From Hygrocybe punicea (taxonomy: Eukaryota; Basidiomycota; Agaricomycetes; Agaricales; Hygrophoraceae), in NCBI GenBank assembly GCA_963556145.1, contig OY744463.1:3968001-4032000 (forward strand): a stretch of 64,000 nt of DNA, given 5' to 3'. The notes below the pieces were generated by a model that made no database searches, was not told the origin of the DNA, and saw only the letters and a list, made by a program, of their open reading frames with translations. Below, one piece after another: positions 44,040-55,976 of the stretch (positions are counted from its first letter, which is position 1; each line of letters starts with the position of its first letter). The position numbers were made by a program, and so were the translations under genes.

Positions 44040-44305
44040 TTCGGTCACCGGACATGTTTGGTGGATGTCAATGTACGACTAGATATACTACACCGAACAC
44101 ACCGAACATGTTCGATGTGTTCGGTGTGATATATCTAGTCACAACCGTTGGTTGACATCCACCGAACATCTCCACTGAACACACCGAACATGTTCGATGT
44201 GTTCGGTGTGGTATATCCAGTCACAACCATTGGTTGACATCCACCGAACATCTCCACCGAACACACCGAACACGTCCGATCTGTTCGGTGGATATTGCTC
44301 TTTCA
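44040..44305. repeat. 82-bp tandem array with CCGAACA palindromes
   Basis: The palindrome GAACATGTTC at 44104 and 44186, and its variant GAACACGTCC at 44268, recur at exactly 82 bases. Each is set in CACACCGAACA...TGTTCGGTGTG. To the left, TAGATATACTACACCGAAC is the inverse of GTTCGGTGTGATATATCTA, making the first unit a foldback of about 150 bases. A short related cluster lies at 51140-51195. Confidence 0.75.
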
Positions 44306-44377
44306 AGACATTTAAATGATTACATTGCTGATCAACGTGTTTGGCACGTGTTCGTTGTTTTATCATTGCCACTCTTG

Positions 44378-44385
44378 TCAGGTGA
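44378..44385. promoter_or_regulatory. TCAGGTGA motif upstream of A1
   Basis: TCAGGTGACATAATTCCGA lies 166 bases upstream of the A1 ATG, with TTATAATTAG about 20 bases further on. A2 has TCACGTGACCTGGTTCCGA at 164 bases with TTATATAG after it. Confidence 0.45.
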
Positions 44386-44543
44386 CATAATTCCGACGTC
44401 TTATAATTAGAAGGTTTGTGGAATCGTCACCACCCGCTATCAACCACCCTGAAAGTAATCAATCATTAAGGTATTGATGTATTAATGATATCTGTGTCTG
44501 TTCCTCATACCATCCATCCGAAATCCTGCCTAGGTCCACAAAC

Positions 44544-46366
44544 ATGCCATATAAGAAGGAACATGGTTATGAACTTTGCATGCACATCTGCCCTGGTCGA
44601 AAATGCGACTCTCCAAAAACGAAATGTCTTTTGTGGAAGAAGGAAGGCAACTCCTGCCAAAGACATGTCGGATCCGCACACCAACATCCCAAATGCGTTT
44701 CGTCTGGAATTTGTCCGCAGTCGGTATGTCTTGGTCGCAACATACGTGAAAATTCGCAGGGTGTCCGCAATGCGACGGCCGCGGAACTCGATCTCCTTCC
44801 ATGCAAAAGGCTATCATCCGACTCTGAGATGGAAACATCATCTGACTGTGAAACGGAACCGCCAACCACCGTAAGCAACAATGAACGCCGTATAACCACA
44901 TTAAGCAACAATGACGGCCGTGTTTTCAAAATCCTTTTTATCCTTGACCCAACAACTTGTATCGCGAGCAAAGCCGCAGCCATTAACGATCTTGCATTCG
45001 TCACCACGACCATATCCGACATCGAACTCGATACCATTGCCCATCTTGATGGTTACGTCCATATCATCAAGTCATACAAGAGTCGCTATTCAGCATGTAT
45101 TCAAGAATGGGTAATGTCTATTGTTTAATTTGTGGATTGTTGATACTGAAACGTATTTCACAACAAACAGGTTTATATCGGAATGCGACTACATCATGAG
45201 GATGGAGCCCGGCGCTTCAATGTCAAATACATATTTTGGCCCGAGTTCCTTCATGCAATACTTCGCCATCAAGACAAAGGCGATACGTGGCAAAAGTTCG
45301 CATCGGCAGATTGTGTATTTGGTGGTGTGGATATGGGAATGTCATACATGTAAGATTGACATCGCTTTAATTAATTCTGCTCCGTTTTCGCTGCATTATA
45401 CTGATGTCTTGACAGCGGTAACCAATACGGATTGACACTGGAAAATGTGTCGATTTTCATGACTGGCATGGACGAACTCTGTCGAACGGCACACATCTGG
45501 CCGCCTCCGAAGCAGATGAACACAGTCCATTCAAAATGGATACAAAATCAAAACTTGCTTCATGTCGCTTTGAATGTAACGCATACGATACGCCCTCAAG
45601 CAAAATTATTAAATGATGGCGACCAATTCCCACCGAATATTGTCTTGAAACGGACACACAGCGACACCGGTCATCACGTCCTATTACCTGGCGACGCCAA
45701 GCGAAATTGGGAATACATGCGCAATAACTGTGAGGTTCCAGGTTCACATTGGTTTGGGCAAACGTACATCGAACCACTGAGTAAGATGGGCGAATGGCGT
45801 GTGTTTCTAGTTGGTGGAAAGGTCGTGTATACGGTGCACACCCTGTACAACAAGGAAAGCAAGTCCTGGAAGTGGGATATCGTCTCAAGTTTCTATACCT
45901 TGGATGAGTTAAGGTGAGTGCCCTTCATTTTCACTTGTCATATCATATGTATGATTGTCTTAACTTTGTCAGAATATTTCAAACGCAGGGGACTCTATTG
46001 AAGACGGTGGCGTGCAATCCGGACAGGGGCGCCATTTCTATTTGAGAGCAAGGCAGAAACGAGTTCTTCGACTTTGTCCAAAAGACCTATGAAGGGCTTT
46101 ATGCGATAGAGTCCAATATGGTTGGTGGAAAACCATCGATGAGTGTTTTTTGCAGTATGGACATATCGCTCATTGTGGATTCCAAAACGGATACTGTGTC
46201 CTATTTCGTGAACGAGGTGGAACGTTATCACACATGCAGCCTCTGGTCGAACATGAAGTCAGGTCCGAAATCCGTTCGAGCACCCATTGGCTCATTAGCA
46301 GACACTTTTGCAGGGGTTTTCTATAAATGGTTGATTGACATCAAAGGTCCATACTCATATTTGTAA
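44544..46366 (+). pseudogene. Family A gene, copy 1, possible ATP-grasp-like protein, one stop
   Basis: Exons 44544-45110, 45171-45349, 45416-45913 and 45973-46366 total 546 codons in one frame, except TGA at 46043-46045. A2 has CGA there. The N-terminus carries a Cys-rich block (CMHICPGRKC, SCQRHVGS, GICPQSVCLG) that may bind zinc. The middle has NIVLKRTHSDTGHHVLLPG and EWRVFLVGGKVVYTVHT. The C-terminal exon has DISLIVDSK and YFVNEVERY. This spacing of a Lys-bearing strand, an E-x-R-V-F strand and a D...NEVE metal-binding pattern resembles ATP-grasp enzymes; that is inference. Exons 3 and 4 are exactly as long as in A2 (498 and 394 bases). Confidence 0.65.
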
Positions 46367-46453
46367 TATTATCTGTACAGTCAATGGATCGGTTCGCGTT
46401 TATTTCACAAAACAGACATAAGATACAAATATAAATGATGCTAAGTGGAGCAA

Positions 46454-48500
46454 TCATTTCGGCACTCCCAAGACCATGACCCATTGCACATTGAGTGAAA
46501 TGCTCTTCATCATGTCATCTACACGCTTGAATGTATTGATGGTGTGTCCAACAACGACACAGGATCCTGCAGGGATATTGTGCGGGAAGATGGGTAGTTG
46601 CTGGAGCGATATGAGAGTGGACGTGAAGTCCGCTTTGACTTTGCGTGCATCATAGATGGGCACTGACAACACATACTTAAGATATCAATTTATATTAGAC
46701 GACCGGATGCTTACCAATATCGTAAAATGATAGAGCGGCCTTATGATAAGATGGAGTGGGTCGACGAGTGAATGGACTAAGTTGTACATTTTTGGATGTC
46801 GATGCCTCTATGAAAATCGATTAGGAATTACAACTAAAAATGATTAATGCACAAACTGGGAGATGTATCCATTCCACTTGCTGTGGTCGTTGAGAAGGAC
46901 ACATAGTCCTTATACAGTTGGGCCCGAAATTCGGACTCGCGAATCACCATTCCAATAGCACCGACATATCGCTCCCATTCCCCTTGAAGTAGTGCACCCT
47001 GTATAACCTTGACCGGCTTTGTATTGCCACCAATCTTGGGCTCATCGAGAAAGCAGGACTCAACTATGATGACCGATGTAAAGATCGTCGGCATTCCACC
47101 TCCGACTGCATGAAAGAAGTTGCGACCAAATGCACCAGTGGAGATATGGGCAGGGTTATCACGAGAGAGATTAGAGTACCTCCCAGATCTATCAAATGTA
47201 ATGGCGGAAACCAATAACCTATATTATATCCAATGAATCGACCAAATTGACCTCAAATTGCTGTTCAAATAACGTACTTTCTGTTGATCTTGTAGATGTC
47301 AGTGATGATATCACTGAACTGTGGGTTGCCATTCCCAATTGCACTGGACCAGGATACCATTGCTGCTGCCCTGAATGGTTATGAGTAAATGACAAGGGTA
47401 TAAATGCAATTGCATACTTGATATTGACACAGTCTTGGTAGGTGTCAACAAGTTGAGGATCCCTCGTGCCAATATCGGACTCATCAACGTTCGGAGATGG
47501 TAAGCTAGATTCACGACATCTACATCAAACACCACGGTGTAATAAGATCCAACACACCTGGTGATCTGCGTCAGTGCATAGGTCAGATCTCCTTCATCGC
47601 CACTGGAGCCTTTATCATCGTCGGTATCATCGAGCATGATGGCCTTCATGGACTTCGACTTCTTGGATGGAGTATTAGAAACGCTGTTACAATTAATGAA
47701 TGAGAATATTCATATCGGCACGTAAAATACACACGAAATTGGCTTATCGGGGTTCTTCATCAAGGCTACTTTGCGACGATGCCTAAACAGTCAAACGATT
47801 TGTTTGAACAAATGGATATGTCTATGATAACCGAACAACTCACTTAGAACCGTAATCCTCTTCCTCTTCCTCTTCCTCCTCTTCCTCACCGTCTCGTGAT
47901 TGATTAGATGCAGCTTTCAATTTCTTGGTGGGGGAAGGCGTTTTACTATAGATAACCTGTCAATGATGAGACAATACCTATGAAAAATATTTACACATTG
48001 TCGTCATTGTCGGTGACATTGGGAGATGACATTTGACGTTTCTTTCCACTGTAACAGATTGATATCATGGTGGATATATTTGATATTGAAACACTAACAC
48101 GTCTTTAACGTTGCGAAACTTGACGGAATGCCTAGGAGGATATTGATATTTGTTAACTCATATTGGATAACAATGATATGTGATTATAGATACCTTGTGA
48201 GCGTTGACGGTGCCATTACACTGCCAGTGCTTTGAATACTGATGGCATCATCATTAGCATCGGACAAAGCCACACTGTCCATTGGTCAAAATAGATAACG
48301 ATTAAAATGATGACACATACATATCATCATCAGCCCAAGTCTTGATGACCTTCTTCCGCTTCTCGATTGTTGCAGAAGGCCGTCTTTAGTGCATGCAATA
48401 GAAACTTCAGTTATACTGAGTAAAATAGGGATGCATACATGGTGGCCTTGGATTTTGCTTTCGAGTTTGATTTCGTGGCGGTGGACTTCTTGGGAGGCAT
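46454..48500 (-). CDS. Family C gene, copy 2 (unknown function)
   Basis: Start 48500 (MPPKKSTATKSNSKAKSK). The first exons are 48500-48439, 48383-48321 and 48274-48194, all in phase. More short exons follow down to the TGA at 46454. The first half is basic then acidic, including a long Glu run near 47870 and DDTDDDKGSSGDEGD, so probably disordered and nuclear. The second half is folded: LLVSAITFDRSGRYSNL, FGRNFFHAVGGGMPTIF, PVKVIQGALLQGEWERYVG, and a last exon VPIYDARKVKADF...CVVVGHTINTFK...NVQWVMVLGVPK. No internal stop was seen in the exons traced. Its 3' end lies 88 bases from the 3' end of A1, in convergent orientation. Domain unknown; an OB-like or beta-sandwich nucleic-acid binder is only a guess. 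Confidence 0.65.
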
Positions 48501-49237
48501 TGGAGAGCGGTAAAAGTTGATGGAATAGTGGATATCATCTCCACTCACGCTTTAAATCACTCAAAAACAATAAGCTATGAATTTAAGATGAATCGGTGAA
48601 TCCAAAACTTCAACAATAACATCAGAGGATCCACCATTGGCACATGCTCATATACCAAACGAGGCTTCTTGGGCCATGTACTCCATGCAAAGCGCAAAGG
48701 TATGCATGAAAAATGGATGACTGTCCACATGATATTCGCCACAAGTTTATACTGGTAGATTTCATGAATTGTTGACAAATTCAATTAAAGTTAGGAATGG
48801 AGACTAAACAAAAAGGGGTATTCATAAAACAAAAATGCATAATGCCAAATTAAGAAACATGGGGTATACTAACGGATATTGATGCATAATGGATAGGGGC
48901 TAATTTTAATGCTGTGCACACATATACTGTGATGCAGAATTAATGCGGAAAAGCTGGAGTACATGCTTGACTATACCATATCCAAACCAGACAGCTGACA
49001 ACCAACATTATGTGGTGCATTTGAAAGACATGGAAAGGATCCGTATTATGCAAAATGACGCAAACTTCAATATTGAAGAATGCAATACAAAAACAAAAGC
49101 AAAACGGATCCTGAAAGCTATCATCACATGGACATCAAAAGCCAATATGGATATGATCGGTGATGGCGGAAGATATAATCCATGAAGTGGACGAAATTGT
49201 GCCATGCAATATACATCTCACCACTGCTTTGTACGTG
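48501..49237. other. Divergent spacer between C2 and D1, nothing recognised
   Basis: AT-rich. A short open stretch at 48943-49185 has no recognisable feature. Confidence 0.4.
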
Positions 49238-50418
49238 ATGGACAACTATTACAACTTCAAGGGTGCATGTTAGCAATATCCACCATATATATACTGGCTA
49301 GTATTTGACACCAAATTGACAGCTGAACATCTGCAGGAAATCATATCTGCACGCTTAGACGATGATGAAAGTCAGCTTGCGAAGGCCACAAACGTAAGTC
49401 ATTGGATTTGAAAAGGTATATCATATTGACCGCATTGCCAGATTGCAAATGTCAATATTGTGCATGTTGACTCTCCAAATTGCTGGAAGTTTACACTTCC
49501 AACCAATGATGAATCCGAACATCAAGAATTGGTATTAAGTTTGCAAGCGATTTTGGTGGCGAAAGATCTTCCACCCATAACAACCAGGTATGTGCTAAAT
49601 TCGTATCAATTCCTTGAATACCATTCTGATGAATCACTGCAATAGTCAACCAGAACGCCGAACGCCCTTCATACGTCAAAGCATAGTCGTAACTGGCCTT
49701 GATACAACAGGCTTTCAATCCTATATCGATAACCTTCGGATTCTGCACCAGAAACTGGCTCGTCAATTTCCTGACAAAGCAATGTAAGCTTTTACGCCTT
49801 CTACATACATGGATTACATGGCACTCGCAATAGGAACCCGATATTTCACTGATCGCCGACATGACAACACTTCCTCTCACATTCCATTCGAGTATGTCAT
49901 CGATCCAAAAGGCATATTAACCTCACTTGCGAATTCCCGCTACTTTCATGGCCAGGACAATTGCGTACTTTATTACAAGTTGAAGTCTGATAGAAATCGA
50001 CATTGGTGAGTGACGATGAATTGGGATCACATCCCTACTGATGGAAATATTTATTAGCTTCATTCCAACAAACCCAACTTGCTTTAGAATCGGTGATATA
50101 GTGGAGGTTCAGTTTACAATATCGGCAGTTCCGGTAAAGAAGGATAAATTCAAGATGATTCTGAATCTACGGTCATTGGCACTGGTAGACAGTGACTTCA
50201 CAGAGGTAACACTTTAATACATCAAGAATTAAACGAATACTGATGTATATTCTCAGGAAGCAACTATGATTCGCAACAAGACAGCTTTGCCTACACCAAC
50301 TACACAGCCCAGAATAGCCATCAAACGGCATGTTGGGTATGTGGAAGAGGGTAATGATGCAGAGGGTGTTGTGGAAACAAGGCGACGCTTCTATAATATG
50401 AATATAGACCGATGCTAA
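49238..50418 (+). pseudogene. Family D gene, copy 1, two stops
   Basis: Aligned with D2 the start is ATG 49238 (MDNYYNFKGAC). A TAG follows at 49271-49273 where D2 has GAG. A second stop, TAA at 49785-49787, stands where D2 has CAG or its equivalent. Otherwise exons and introns match D2: VNIVHVDSPNCWKFTLPT, ITTSQPERRTPFIRQS, YMALAIGTRYFTDRR, GDIVEVQFTISAVPVKKDKF, and a final TAA at 50416-50418. A decayed paralogue. Confidence 0.7.
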
Positions 50419-50505
50419 TGTATAATATTGTATGTGTACTCAACCCATTGATATGTTACAGCTGTTTTGCTATCTGATGGCAGCAACTGCACCTTTTTGA
50501 ATCAA

Positions 50506-50976
50506 TTGAGAAATTTGGACTTGGTAGAATTTTGGGTGCTGTGTTTTGTATCTCATGAAATACTATTTGGATTAAGATGGTTATACAGGGAAAGTTGTAC
50601 TATGTCTTGAGGACTATCTACGCCTGTAATTACATTTGAACAATATTTAGGATATAGTGAGTTGTTGATGAAATAAAAGGTAGACCAGTACTTTTTGACG
50701 CCCAAAATGATACTGTCAAATTATGACATCGAAAGAGCTCATATGAAGAAGACTGGAGGGAGAAGGTTGTTCATCTTTTCAAGGCCTAGAAGTACATATA
50801 CCATATTCTTCTCTATTTTTGTCCTTTGAGCCGTCATTGCATCTGTACTATGTTTGTCTGTCACTAGGCTCGAAATACAACCAGAATCATAAACTGTATA
50901 ACCATCTTGATCCAAGCAGTATTTCATGAGATACAAAACACAGCACCCAAAATTCTACCAAGTCCAAATTTCTCAA
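50506..50976. mobile_element. Foldback (MITE-like) element, 471 bp with 83-bp arms
   Basis: The left arm 50506-50588 begins TTGAGAAATTTGGACTTGG. The right arm 50894-50976 is its near-perfect inverse, ending CCAAGTCCAAATTTCTCAA. About 305 unrelated bases lie between. No clear target duplication was found. No coding capacity. Confidence 0.75.
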
Positions 50977-52177
50977 TGTGCCTTTTTGCTGAAAAGATGA
51001 GAATGAGCTATTGAAAATCCATTATCTACCTATAATCCAGATTTAATGTTTGCATATTCTCTTTGTATCACCACTGGATAGCTAACTATATCCAATGTTC
51101 AATGTGTACTGATCACATATGACAATAGTAACCTGAACATATTGACCGAACACATTGACCGAACACACCGAACATGTCCAATATGTTCGGTTTGTGGTCC
51201 ATGAAACTGAATTACAATTCATTGTACAAATTCAATCAAACTACCTTTACTTCGCATATGTGATGCATAACCTTTTGTTCAAAGACGTGTCATATTAACT
51301 GGACGAAATCTGCAGGTACAACAAGCATATTTACTCCTTTATATCTAAATTGATGACGAAATTCACTGCTGTACTGAGAAGCCTATGTTGCTATGTTCCT
51401 GCATTGATACCATTGGATTGTATCTTGGCCCAACCTTCACCTCTTCCCATCCTGCCATAAATATGATGCTTTGCTATTTAATAATTGCTTTCCAATCATA
51501 TTATTTTGTTCTGGCATGATTGGAGCTTCTCTTGAACTAATTATGTTCCTTGTCCTTGTGTCTGGATCTCGAATCATTATGCAGTTGACTGCATTTATTG
51601 TACTATTTTCGTGTCCTTTGATGAAACATCAACAAATTATACACCTCACCCTTATGAGCCCATTCAATGAATACATTGAAACAGCATCTGGGGTACCAAT
51701 GTGTGAACTCCATAGTTTCTCAATGTTGATAGCTCTGCTTGCACTTTCTCTGCTTCAATATGGGATGTCAAATATGGCACATAATGCACATCCAACAACT
51801 GTCCAGACTTTTATTTCTGCTATTATTTGTGCAATTGCAATGCCCCGGATTCAGGTAGGGACATCTGCAAAACACTTTGTGCCGAAAAATGATGAACCCG
51901 CCGGTTAAACCAGTGTTAAACCTGTTCCTTGTGATTCCAATGTACATAGCTGTTATATGTATCTGTAAACAAAGATATCATATCTGGTTCATTCAGTCTA
52001 TATTGCACTGGCAATTCCTCAGAATACAGCAGGGATACTAGTTGGACAATACAGAACTCTCAGTACTGTTCAGACAGGTTTTCAACTCATCCATATGTCA
52101 TAATGCACATTACACCAACAAAGAATACGATTATTGTCATGAAGTTGACTTAGCAGTGGACTACACTTTCCCAACTT
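50977..52177. other. AT-rich spacer with an unsupported hydrophobic frame
   Basis: Contains CCGAACA-type repeats at 51140-51195. A hydrophobic 145-codon frame at 51471-51908 has no intron pattern or homology I can recognise and is not called as a gene. Confidence 0.4.
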
Positions 52178-52395
52178 GGCACCTTTGATCTGGTGACCTT
52201 ATTGTTCTTGCTCATTTGAGACAACAAATTCTCACAGTTACAAAGTCAGCAGTCACACGGTTTCAAATTTATTCACAGGGCTTCAAAATTGTTCCCACAG
52301 TTTGCAACAATTGTTCCCACGGCTTGGCAAATTAGAGTCTGACCCTGAGTTGAAAAATCCACTGTATAGAACGATTCCCTTATAGGGACTCGTAA
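52178..52395. repeat. Dispersed repeat R, copy 1
   Basis: Shares TTCTCACAGTTACAA, CACACGGTTTCA, TTGTTCCCACAGTT and the end ATTCCCTTATAGGGACTCGTA with 59742-59960, in the same order and orientation. The end contains CCCTTATAGGG, a near palindrome followed by TA. That would suit a TA-inserting DNA transposon terminus, but the opposite terminus was not found. Confidence 0.6.
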
Positions 52396-52438
52396 TATGG
52401 AACCTTTTGAGTGGAAGAAATGATGGATGGACGTGTTA

Positions 52439-52770
52439 TCAAAGCCAGGATAACCGGGATTCATGAAAACCGGATATCGTTGACTAAAGGAAATGAAGGA
52501 TTAACATGTGATCAATGTCATGGTGGCCGGGTCTCAATAAACGCGGAATATCTTGAGCAGGCGGAGGGTGCGTTAGCTCCTAATCAATGTCGGGATAACC
52601 GGGTCTCAATAAACTGGAAACAGTCTGAGCAGGAGAAATGATGGAAAGGCTGTTAACCAATGCCAGGATGACCGGACTTCGATGAAACAGCAACCTCTTT
52701 GGCGAAAGAAATGATGGATGAGCTCGATCAATGCTGGGATGGCTAAGTTCGTTCATAAATAGAAATTCGC
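52439..52770. repeat. 72-bp tandem repeat, about 5 units
   Basis: Units anchored on (G)ATCAATGTCGGGATAACCGG start near 52439, 52511, 52583, 52656 and 52727, so the period is 71-73 bases. They are diverged from each other. The multiple-of-three period keeps a short frame open, which is not taken as coding. Confidence 0.65.
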
Positions 52771-53080
52771 TAACCAAAAGGAGATATTGCCAGTTCGATA
52801 CATATCGGCTTGGCTGACAAATACAATCAAATCAGTACAGGGGCTACAACAACAAAAGGATCAAGATATTGCGGCACCGTAGCTGGCTGTGCAAACGTAT
52901 TCTGTTTCAAACGTAAATGCAGAAACACTAAACGACATCCACACAATACCTATAATCAGAAGATTGAGAATGAAAATGTCACATGTGTATTTTGTGCTGA
53001 AGCATGTGATCAGGATATAATCGTACATTCCGAGAAAAGTATTTCTCTATATCAATCAACTTTTTCTTCCATATTCAACG

Positions 53081-54262
53081 ATGGACGACCATTATAATTT
53101 CGCAGACGCATGTGAGCCATACATACGCATACATTCACTCATCCCTGATATGACATTGACAGCCAAATACTTGGAAAGCCTCATAGCCACACGATTAAAT
53201 GACGATGATACTCAACTAGTGAATTCCGCAAATGTCAGTAATCACACTGAAAAGATTATCATGTTGATCATATGCACAGATTTCGAATGTCAATGTCATA
53301 CATAACAATTGCCCAAACTGCTGGAGATTTACATTGCCGGCGACAGATACAACGGAACCAGAAGAATTGGTCTTAAGCCTGCAAGCAATATTGGCAAAGA
53401 AGGATCTACCACCCATCACAACAATGTAAGGGTAATATATCTTATATGACAAGAATACTTTATAGAACTCCAATAGTCCACCCGAACGCCAAATCCCATT
53501 TATCCGTCAAAGCGTTATCGTTACAGGTCTTAATACCACAGGCTTCAATTCCTTTATCGATAACCTTCATATTCTGCATCGGAAGCTAGCTCGTTATTTC
53601 CCCGAACGTGCCATACAGGACTTTATGCCAGCTACCTACATGGAATACACCGCATTAGCAATAGGAACCCGATATTTTACTGATCGCCGATCCAATGACA
53701 CGTCCCGTGAAATCCCATTCGACCGCAATGTTGATCCCAAAGGCATCCTAACGTCCATGGCCAATGCACAATATTTCCATGGAATGGACAACCGGGTTCT
53801 TTATTTCAAGTTGGAGTCAAGTGGGAATCGATCTCAGTGAGTGTTTGATCATTATGATACAAATACCCGGATTACAAGAAAAAACATATTAGCTTTGTGC
53901 CTGGAAATCCTATTTGCTTCAGAGTTGGTGATATCGTTGAGGTTCAATTCACAGTATCGGTGGTTCCTGTGAGGGGAGACAAGTTCAAGATGATTTTATG
54001 CCTGCGATCATTGGCGTTGGTTGAAAGTGACTTTACAGAGGTATCGTTCATATCTTTGCTGTAATTCAGATGTCCACTAATTTGTACACTCTCTCAGGAT
54101 GCGGCCATGAATCGAAAGAACACAAATGTATACGCGCCCACTCCATTATCCAGAATTTCAATCAAACGCAGAGTAGGCTACGACTATCTAGACGATAATG
54201 CGGACGATATCGTGGAGACAAGGAGGCGTCTCAAAAATATGAATATTGAGCGAAGGGATTAA
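53081..54262 (+). CDS. Family D gene, copy 2, intact (unknown function)
   Basis: Five exons, 53081-53233, 53280-53425, 53477-53836, 53893-54040 and 54098-54262, sum to 324 codons in frame: 323 residues plus stop. Landmarks are MDDHYNFADACEPYI, VHNNCPNCWRF-type Cys pair (as VIHNNCPNCWRFTLPA), QSVIVTGLNTTGFNSFIDNL, ALAIGTRYFTDRR, GDIVEVQFTVSVVPVRGDKF and MILCLRSLALVESDF. The GDIVEVQF...LRSL stretch alternates like a beta-barrel strand pair, so an OB-type nucleic-acid-binding fold is conceivable. The C-terminus is basic (ISIKRRVGY, ETRRRLKNM). No family name is known to me. The neighbour D1 is a decayed tandem copy. Confidence 0.72.
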
Positions 54263-55074
54263 TGGGGTATATGGATTCTGTTCCAACATCCACAGCCCTT
54301 TGGTATTCATATCTATGAAGACTATCTCACAATATATTTTGTACTACCACCGAAACTTTTGTAATACTTACTGTGCCAGGATTTTCATAATAGGATGTCA
54401 AAGTATTCCTCACAGTAGTTTAAAACATTTGTAGAAGTCCATCAAAGGAACGCGGAATATACTTGAAAGAATTTGTTGGAGTGCTCCTTCAGGTATTTGT
54501 AATACCGCAAGAGATTTGTAGCAGTTTTCAAAAATTGTACAGGTTCATGGTTTTTGTTATGCAGCTTATATAGATGTGTAGTAGTACTTAAAACCTTTGT
54601 GGTACTCCTCATTAACACGTAATGCCTTCAGGTATTTGTAATATTCTATTATACAGACGATGTCGGCAGGCGAAATTCCGAAAATCCCATTGTACATGGC
54701 TTGTCAGATATATGTCAAGTAGGGAGTTGTATAATGGTCACAGAACATGCATACCAGCATCCAAACATATGACAAGCCATATTTAAAACTGTTAGTGCAG
54801 CGACATCCTTATTAAAATTGTTTGTTGCTGAATCTTATCACCAATTGTATGAGAATGTATTCTATATGGGATTTGGGCAGCAACATCTTTTTGAGAATTG
54901 TTGTGGTTTGCCGAACGGTTGACGAACAGGTCATGGAAGCACCATTTGGCAGATTCTCATTAAGCACAAGTACACTAATGCATGGTAAATGGCTTGGTGA
55001 ATGATTGCAAAATGGGTATTGCTCCGTATGCAGTACTATTGCGCAATCATTGCTGGATAATATAATCCAATGTA
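54263..55074. other. Spacer with fragments of the CCGTTCGGCAAG repeat
   Basis: A partial copy of the foldback family lies at about 54870-54935 (TTGGGCAGCAACATC, then GCCGAACGGTTGACGAAC). The phrase CCTTCAGGTATTTGTAATA occurs at about 54487 and 54628. No gene is recognised. Confidence 0.45.
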
Positions 55075-55470
55075 TTATGCCTGGTATTTGGGCAGGAACA
55101 TTTTTTTTGAAGTTGTTGTGGCTTGCTGAATGGTTGACGAACGAATCGAACGCTGTTTGGCAAGTGCTTGTTAAGTCATATAAATATGTATTAATTCCAA
55201 AATCTTGTCTTACATGTCTTATGGGTTATCACACACCTGGGCGAAGATTTACAGCAATCATTGTGTCGATGGTACTGTATACTAAGCAATACACATTTGA
55301 CAAGTATCTACTCAGACATGTAAGACAAGACTTAGGCATTAATATATTTGTGACGGCTTAGATGGCTTTACAAGCACTTGCCGAACGGCGTTCGATTCGT
55401 TCGTCAACCATTCGGCAAGCCGCAACAACTGTAAAAAAAATGTTGCTGCCCAAATTCCATGCAGAATGGA
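55075..55470. mobile_element. Palindromic CCGTTCGGCAAG element (about 395 bp)
   Basis: Sequence from about 55075 to 55219 is repeated in inverse orientation at about 55313-55470. Matching landmarks are TTTGGGCAG / CTGCCCAAA, GACGAACGAATCGAACG and its inverse, and ATCTTGTCTTACATGTCT against AGACATGTAAGACAAGACTT. About 93 bases separate the arms. The arms are the same family as the 214-bp array at 29711. It is probably a non-autonomous foldback transposon. No target duplication was confirmed. Confidence 0.7.
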
Positions 55471-55631
55471 TTGACACACACTTAACTTTCAAACGATCCG
55501 GACCGATCGACAAGGCATTGTCGGTTTTCTTTGTTATTGCTACAATAGTTGCTTAGTATCATTTTATAGGCTATTGTAAAATTATGTACAATAAAGAGTA
55601 AAGCTGACATTGTGATAGAATTTCCAGTCGT

Positions 55632-55976
55632 TTACTCCTGCTTCAATTTCCATACAGCAACGAGGAACCCCAAGACAAACGCCAGGACCATCACGATAAC
55701 ACTATTGGGAAGCATCAACCGTGGTCTTTGAATGTTTGTTACGACATACCTCTCGATCTCTTGTTGCAAAGCCCTTTCACGCCGTTGCGCCGCCTTTCGC
55801 AATCTTCTTTCCCGCCTTGCCTCGGAACGGTCATTTGATAATTCGGTGATTGCTAAAAATATGTTAATACGATGCCATAAATGGTTAGTAAACTTACTTA
55901 TGTTTATCTGATCACCCGCAATGTCGTTCAGGTTGCACCGAGTGAGTTTAGAATGTTTGGCTTGCCTGAAGAACAT
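55632..55976 (-). CDS. Family E microprotein, copy 2: basic helix plus C-terminal membrane anchor
   Basis: Exons 55976-55898, 55852-55750 and 55701-55632 give 83 residues in frame. Start MFFRQAKHSKLTRCNLNDIAGDQINI, then a charged helix (RSEARRERRLRKAAQRRERA), then a hydrophobic C-terminal segment (VIVMVLAFVLGFLVAVW) ending KLKQE. It matches copy 1 at 29109-29451 in exon lengths and layout. Likely tail-anchored in an internal or plasma membrane with the basic helix in the cytosol. Too short to show a known domain. Confidence 0.65.
   Translation of the reverse strand: MFFRQAKHSKLTRCNLNDIAGDQINISKFTNHLWHRINIFLAITELSNDRSEARRERRLRKAAQRRERALQQEIERYVVTNIQRPRLMLPNSVIVMVLAFVLGFLVAVWKLKQE

Noticed and set aside
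51471..51908. Hydrophobic 145-codon frame
   Set aside because: AT-rich spacer. No introns, homologous copy or motif. Hydrophobicity is expected from base composition.
52411..53097. Short plus-strand frames upstream of D2
   Set aside because: Lie in a 72-bp tandem repeat or adjacent AT-rich DNA. The paralogue D1 supports the D2 start at 53081 instead.
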